Assembly (NCBI GenBank): GCA_003427395.1
Contig: BFEA01000027.1
Span: forward strand, 2,067,709-2,088,014
DNA length: 20,306 bases
Source: Chara braunii
Lineage: Eukaryota; Streptophyta; Charophyceae; Charales; Characeae
Reading direction: 5' to 3'
Of the stretch, positions 16,404-20,306 are shown in pieces. The translations under genes and the position numbers were made by a program. The notes under the pieces were generated by a model that did not search any database, was not told where the DNA came from, and was given only the letters and a program-made list of their open reading frames with translations. Positions within the stretch are counted from its first letter, which is position 1. Every line of letters begins with the position of its first letter.

Positions 16404-17263
16404 TCAAAAAATAAAAAATGTCCGTTGTGACGAAATCGTTGTTGAGTCAGAACGCACATCATCAGTTAGACTATATTCGGAGTCGGAAGTAGATTCCATA
16501 ACCGCATATGATTCGTCTACATCTAAATTGTCCAGGGGAACTCCATCCTCGGCTCTCTCGGGTTGATCCTTCTGATTATGGTCGACTGGAGGTCCCAAAT
16601 GAGAAGGGGTGGGGAACTCGTCTTCCCTTTATCGCCCAGGCCATCCGCCGTGTGTTGTTCGGAAGGTTTCTCATGGGGGTGCTTAGGGGGGGTTTTAGGA
16701 AACTTTTAAAGGGATTTTTCAGAGGGGGGTTTGAGGGGTCTTCTTCGAGGATTTTTCTGAGGGTTCCGATGGACTAGGAGCTTTAGGTGGGGAGTCTCTT
16801 TTTTCTTTGTTTTTGTCGTTCGAAGGTTTGTCTTGGGGTTCGATTTAACAGCTTTAGTGTATGATCTCTTCTTTTTGAGTCATTCCTCATCCTCTTTTGA
16901 ATGAAAGTGACGACGACATACCTGACACCACAGGGTTGTTGCACAAACAACCTCAATCGCAACCTCTGCACGGGGGCCCAGGTCTACCAACAGGTAGCGC
17001 TTGTATTTGAGCCTTGCCGCTGACTCGAGGTCAAAGCGCACATTCATGAGATGGGGGCACTTCCTATCTGAATAGGCAGGATACTTCTTAATTAACGTTG
17101 TCCCATATGTATCCTCGATTATGCCCAGGATAGGGGCTAGGGCTGCAATTTGTCCCTGGAGCAGATTTGTCCGGAAGAATTCCTTCCGTATAATATTGGC
17201 TTAGGATGCCTCCAACTCGCTGTTTTCTTCCTCTGTTATAGAGGAGGATGTCTGTGAAGCCAT
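16404..17263 (-). pseudogene. LINE ORF1 (gag-like) with zinc knuckle, broken
   Basis: An ATG at 17263-17261 opens MASQTSSSITEEENSELEAS, meets TAA as codon 21, and continues without interruption to codon 127 (TGA 16882-16880). This part contains FFRTNLLQGQIAALAPILGI, RFDLESAARLKYKRYLLVDL, GPRAEVAIEVV and LWCQVCRRHFHSKEDEE. The last is a CX2CX4H knuckle in the place where plant LINE ORF1 proteins have CX2CX4HX4C; the final Cys is Glu. A K/R/T-rich basic stretch follows (KKKRSYTKAVKSNPKTN), then proline-rich sequence, and after frameshifts an acidic segment (DNLDVDESYAVMESTSDSEY, 16598-16410). Reading the TAA codon through is needed to see the gene. It is the RNA-binding protein of the LINE whose ORF2 lies at 12220-6615. 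Confidence 0.7.
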
Positions 17264-17957
17264 GGTACATCAACCTTTGTGACCTACTAGGATGTAACTC
17301 CTATATAAGCTACCGAAATCCAATACCATAATATTTTAACTATGTGACACCCAACCTCACGCCTGGCGCGACTTCCTGTTCGGAGTGTGAGTGGGTCTGG
17401 AAGTGCGAAAAAGGGGTGTGCCAAGGATTTTTGGGAAAGTGGGGATGGAGTCTCAGGCCGGAACTGAGATCTTCTGTGGCAGGTTTCAGAGATAGGAATG
17501 CAAGAGGATGGGGGCGGGTCGAAGTCTGTTCCTATGCTTCTGAGAGTGGGTTTACCACCTCTGCTGGTTCCGTCGTCTAGGTTAGACTCGTATTTGGTGC
17601 ACGGGCGGGACGCTATGGCTATCGCGCTGTCTGACCACTTGTTAGCGTCGTGCATCGCTGGTCTCAGAATCCGACGCGGCTGGCCTTAGCCGAAGGCTGT
17701 GCGCCCGTCGTTCTTCGTCTGAGCGAGTTCGTTGGATGAAACCGGAGGCTCGGTACTCGCGGTTTTGTGAGCACTCCGAGCACAGGGGTTGGGGCCAATA
17801 AGGGGCAATTGCGTGTCAGGGGATGACGACCAGCTAAGGGAAGGGCAATATGCGGTGGTAGGGAGGGAAGTCGGTTTCCAAAATAATTACTCCCGGTTCT
17901 ACGATAAGGTGACACGCGTATGAGCTGGGAAAATTTCGGGTGGTGGGGTATGCCCTC
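17264..17957. other. GC-rich stretch with long but unconvincing frames
   Basis: The first part (about 17264-17340) is probably the 5' leader of the LINE and contains TATATAAG at 17303-17310. From 17343 (TGTGACACCC) the sequence becomes GC-rich, with overlapping open frames on both strands (for example 17655-17287 and 17915-17664, minus). TGTGACACCC resembles the first bases of some Ty3-type LTRs. However, no second LTR, primer-binding site or pol domain is in view, so I do not call an LTR element. Confidence 0.35.
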
Positions 17958-18278
17958 TCAAAGCTCAGTCGATGTCCAACTTGCAGATACACTCGTTTCC
18001 CACCGGGTATGGAAATTCAGGAAGTTCTCCCCTCGGTCGTGCAGACAGAGGCACGTGCTCCACTGCTCCCAATACTCCCGGAATTCTGGATCCCTCAGAC
18101 ACTCGCGGTCAGTAATGCGAAAAGGGAGTTCAATATTCATGTTGTGGGGTGAGGTGAAAGCTCGGTAATTCAAAAAGTTGGGCCGAGCACAGGCGTTGTA
18201 GACACGCGTGTAGGCCACATTCTTCTGATCGAGCTTACACGTGCGCGCACAAGGCTTGCCCTTCGGTCCGATGAACAA
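17958..18278 (-). CDS. Unassigned 106-codon open frame
   Basis: A minus-strand frame from ATG 18278 to a stop before 17958, open a little further upstream (DAGHWSLFIGPKGKP). It has a natural-looking composition with six Cys and several aromatic residues (NMNIELPFRITDRECLRDPE, FREYWEQWSTCLC, NFLNFHTRW). I do not recognise the family. It lies between inverted copies of CGCGTATGAG (17915-17924 and, as CTCATACGCG, 18297-18306). It could be part of a retroelement gag, a small transposon frame, or chance in GC-rich DNA. Confidence 0.3.
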   Translation of the reverse strand: MFIGPKGKPCARTCKLDQKNVAYTRVYNACARPNFLNYRAFTSPHNMNIELPFRITDRECLRDPEFREYWEQWSTCLCLHDRGENFLNFHTRWETSVSASWTSTEL

Positions 18279-18306
18279 GGACCAGTGACCCGCGTCTCAT
18301 ACGCGC

Positions 18307-18586
18307 TGGCTCGTTAACCGAGGGTGGATAGTCCTATCGGGAGGCAGACATCTAATCATCTAGTAGGCTTAGGTAATTTCGACAGAAAAATACCCATCGT
18401 CCACTCGTCCAGTTTCATGCATTCGTAAACAAAAAGAAGGTGACAATCGTTCATGCCTCGAGATCGTACAAAACTCTATTGTAGGCAATTAACCGATCAA
18501 TGCGGTCCATCCATATAGAGGGAAGAACAAAGAGAGAGAAACAATCATGCACCAATCAGTAGAGACAAACAAAGAAAGGATCCAAG
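18307..18586. other. No recognisable gene
   Basis: Mixed composition, frames short, purine-rich towards the end (18520-18545). Nothing can be assigned. Confidence 0.5.
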
Positions 18587-18645
18587 ATGCCGATCAAAGG
18601 GGGCAAGGGCGGTTTGCGCCAAATACCAAAATTGTTCAGAGGGAT
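18587..18645 (+). repeat. Diverged direct repeat, copy 1
   Basis: ATGCCGATC, then an A/G-rich stretch, GCGCCAAATACCAAAATTG and CAGAGGGATA. It matches 18948-19043, where the same words occur as ATGCCGATC, GCGCCGAATACCAAAATTG and TAGAGGGATA, with about 25 extra bases before the last word. The words GCGCGACAAAAAATACCAAAA near 19587-19607 may be a third, weaker trace. Confidence 0.65.
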
Positions 18646-18947
18646 AGAAGAGGATTGCCACAACATCATCCTACAGTGAGACGGTCATCTAATAATCTAT
18701 CAAACCTATCCTATATATGCAGAACCACGCCCATCATCCATGCATCAAGGTTCATGCAATGCCTCCTTGGACCATCGGTTCGACACCACCCAAGGTCCAA
18801 TCATCGTGGATCGATCAATTAGATCCATCAATCTAAGGGGTCAGAGAAGGGGAGGGGGAAGAAGACAACCATTTCTCAGCACCCAAGGAGAGCAAATGAA
18901 AACATACACGTCAACAAAACAGAGCATATGGCAAGTCCGAACAACGA

Positions 18948-19043
18948 ATGCCGATCCCGAAGGGAAAAAGCGGGGCGACTCGCGCCGAATACCAAAATTG
19001 CTAAGAAGCAAGGAAGAATAATAAAAAATGGCTTAGAGGGATA
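18948..19043 (+). repeat. Diverged direct repeat, copy 2
   Basis: Partner of 18587-18645, about 360 bp downstream. It ends just before the (CT)n microsatellite. The unit is too short and diverged to name. Confidence 0.65.
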
Positions 19044-19067
19044 AAAAAAAAAGCTCGTCACACACTT

Positions 19068-19069
<2 letters not shown>

Positions 19070-19142
<73 letters not shown>
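19070..19142. repeat. (CT)36 microsatellite
   Basis: An uninterrupted CT dinucleotide tract of about 72 bp, preceded by CACACTTCCC. Its length and purity suggest that it is recent and polymorphic. Confidence 0.98.
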
Positions 19143-19147
<5 letters not shown>

Positions 19148-19883
19148 GCCCGATGCGGGCAATCCGTCGCCTCGCCCCTACACAGAGTTGTCACCCCGCT
19201 TAGTCCGAGCATGCCAGCCGGATTCGCCCATGTGCCACAATCCGTCGCGGCCCCACGTCAACCCCGCATGCCCAACACCAACTCGTCGGATCGCCCAACT
19301 CTTTACTCACCTTCAAAATCTCGCTCATTAGCCGATCCTCTCGACCGCGCTACTTCCAAAAGTCTTAGAGAGCGAGTTAATCTCACGTATGAAATTTTTA
19401 GCATGCATGCGTGTGCGCACGATACCCGGGATTGTGTTTGAGTACGAGGAAGAAGGAGGAAGGGAGTGCCTATGATTGCATGGTCAGGCCGCTGTGTGGG
19501 TGACGTAGCCTCACTCCACACATCGATCTGGTCATGCACACGTTCAGGCCAATAGGATAGAGGAAGAAGTACTCACGCATGGAGGCGCGACAAAAAATAC
19601 CAAAAGCGAAGGAATTGCGGTTGCAATTATGCCCGCCAAGACAAAATTTACAGTTATGCTCAGGATTAAGGCGTGAAGAAATCAGAGCACGGATCTTGAC
19701 GTGGCATGGCATGCGCAAGCAAGAAGCACAGTGGAACAGATATTGAGGCGCGCTTAAATTCCTAATTCTAATTCCTAGTTTCAAAAAAGAAATTCCGAAC
19801 GAAGCAATTTCCAAGAGTCCCCCGGGGCTCGACATCAGTTGAAAATTCAAAAAAAAGATTTTCCCGCGCGACAATCTGTGTTG
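19143..19883. other. No recognisable gene
   Basis: GC-rich at first, with AATCCGTCGC occurring twice (around 19168 and 19240). A minus-strand frame of 175 codons (19997-19470) is open across this and the palindromic cluster, but it has no recognisable domain and overlaps hairpins and A-runs, so I do not call it a gene. Confidence 0.4.
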
Positions 19884-19955
19884 CCCCCCGTATGTCGTAC
19901 GGGGGTTTTGTCGTACGTCCGTACGTATGGCCGTACGGCCAGTCCCGTACAAAGT
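19884..19955. repeat. CGTAC-rich palindromic cluster
   Basis: CCCCCGTA (19885-19892) and TACGGGGG (19898-19905) form a perfect 8-bp stem with a 5-nt loop. Just downstream, TGGCCGTACGGCCA (19928-19941) is a perfect 14-bp palindrome. CGTAC or GTACG occurs about seven times in 70 bp. It may be a binding-site cluster, a cruciform-prone spot or part of a hairpin element. Confidence 0.7.
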
Positions 19956-20034
19956 GACGAACCCCACCCCAAAAAAACGTAAAAAACAAAAAAACATGTA
20001 TGGGGATGTAGAGTTTTCCGTGCTCTAGACCCCC

Positions 20035-20124
20035 GTATTTTTTATTTTATTTTTGTTTTTTTTATATTTAAAAAAAATAAAAACCATCAAAACATGAAAA
20101 AAAAAACAAAATAAGGAAATAAAA
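20035..20124. repeat. A/T-rich low-complexity block
   Basis: T-rich then A-rich runs (ATTTTATTTTTG, AAAAAATAAAAACC, ACAAAATAAGG), partly self-complementary. It directly abuts the GATT microsatellite. Confidence 0.85.
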
Positions 20125-20191
20125 ATTGATTGATTGATTGATTGATTGATTGATGATTGATTGATTGATTGATTGATGATTGCTTGATTGC

Positions 20192-20261
<70 letters not shown>

Positions 20262-20262
20262 A
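20125..20262. repeat. (GATT)n microsatellite
   Basis: About 138 bp of tetranucleotide GATT/ATTG repeats with a few register slips (GATGATTG near 20152 and 20175) and two GCTT variants. The last 80 bp or so are nearly pure. Confidence 0.97.
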
Positions 20263-20306
20263 ATGAAGAAAGAAAACGAAAAAAATGATGCCGCGTACCT
20301 TTTTTT

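Larger units (their letters stand above)
13300..16420 (+). other. A+T-rich island interrupting the LINE
   Basis: The composition changes clearly to A+T-rich at about 13260-13300 and back near 16420. Inside are decayed plus-strand reading frames (13350-13625, 13631-13738, 14251-14897, 14935-15120, 15307-15723) and a tandem duplication. LINE ORF1-like coding lies on both sides on the minus strand, so the island is probably an insertion or a capture. I found no terminal repeats, transposase, poly(A) tail or clear target-site duplication at its edges. Its source (viral, organellar or another mobile element) cannot be decided from the sequence alone. Confidence 0.5.
6210..17263 (-). mobile_element. 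Composite minus-strand LINE, opened by nested insertions
   Basis: ORF1 (17263-16404), inter-ORF sequence (about 13300-12221), endonuclease, reverse transcriptase and C-terminal knuckle lie in the correct order and on the same strand. They end in an A-rich tail (6210-6240 on the minus strand, with (CAA) units). Three segments break the order: an A+T-rich island (about 13300-16420), and two poly(A)-tailed retroposons at 9312-10335 and 7536-7888. For the larger retroposon, removal of the insert plus one duplicated target copy rejoins the RT frame exactly. The continuity of ORF1 across the island is inferred from order and similar acidic composition, not proven; two separate LINEs cannot be excluded there. 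Stops and frameshifts throughout show that the element is no longer autonomous. The structure fits a plant L1-clade element with a gag-like ORF1. Confidence 0.65.

Noticed and set aside
13300-16420. Confident assignment of the island to an endogenous giant virus
   Set aside because: Same-strand compact frames and A+T bias are suggestive, but no hallmark gene (capsid, polymerase, packaging ATPase) was recognised.
17343-17700. Ty3-type LTR starting TGTGACACCC
   Set aside because: No matching second copy, primer-binding site, polypurine tract or pol domain in the window.
18876-19145. 89-codon frame of Arg-Glu repeats
   Set aside because: It is the (CT)n microsatellite read on the minus strand.
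19470-19997. 175-codon minus-strand open frame
   Set aside because: No recognisable domain, it passes through A-runs and the palindrome cluster, and it overlaps an equally open frame.

Overview
The window looks like nuclear DNA from a repeat-rich eukaryote, most likely a land plant or close relative. Four things suggest this: U6 snRNA-derived sequences that match the plant/universal U6 core, decayed non-LTR (L1-like) retrotransposons with endonuclease, reverse transcriptase and C-terminal zinc-knuckle modules, a degenerate array in phase with the plant telomere heptamer, and long microsatellites. I see no intact cellular gene, no rRNA or tRNA, no CRISPR and no bacterial gene organisation. The species cannot be named from the sequence.

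Layout. 1-905: CCT/CTC-rich simple sequence holding at least four U6 snRNA retro-copies or fragments, three followed by A-rich tails, two forming a foldback. 936-1481: a CTCCATGCCTCCACC-type minisatellite. 1610-2065: a gene-like fragment ending in poly(A), then a GCAC-rich inverted repeat. 2130-4564: two pieces of LINE ORF2 in head-to-head orientation meeting near 3440-3460. 4565-5597: a gene-free GC-rich stretch, a telomere-like heptamer block and a retroposon-like tail carrying a repeated stem-loop. 5598-6209: no recognisable gene.

6210-17263 is best read as one large minus-strand LINE that was opened by later insertions. From its 5' end: ORF1 with a zinc knuckle (17263-16404), the ORF1 C-terminal and inter-ORF region (about 13300-12221), endonuclease (12220-11519), linker and RT N-terminal half (11556-10349), RT C-terminal half and thumb (9298-7900), zinc knuckle and C-terminus (about 7520-6615), 3' UTR and A-rich tail (6614-6210). 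Three segments interrupt it. A 1-kb poly(A)-tailed retroposon (9312-10335) is flanked by a 13-bp target-site duplication, and removing it restores the RT reading frame. A 0.35-kb poly(A)-tailed retroposon (7536-7888) has a probable target-site duplication. An A+T-rich island (about 13300-16420) carries decayed plus-strand reading frames that I cannot assign. The two retroposons share a 3' end, including a stem-loop also found downstream of the first LINE, which suggests a LINE/SINE-type 3'-tail relationship.

17264-20306: GC-rich sequence with one unassigned 106-codon minus-strand frame, a pair of diverged direct repeats, a (CT)36 microsatellite, a CGTAC-rich palindromic cluster, an A/T-rich block and a (GATT)n microsatellite. 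Nothing here works as an operon or pathway. The biology of the window is layered retrotransposition, including of U6 RNA, followed by decay.
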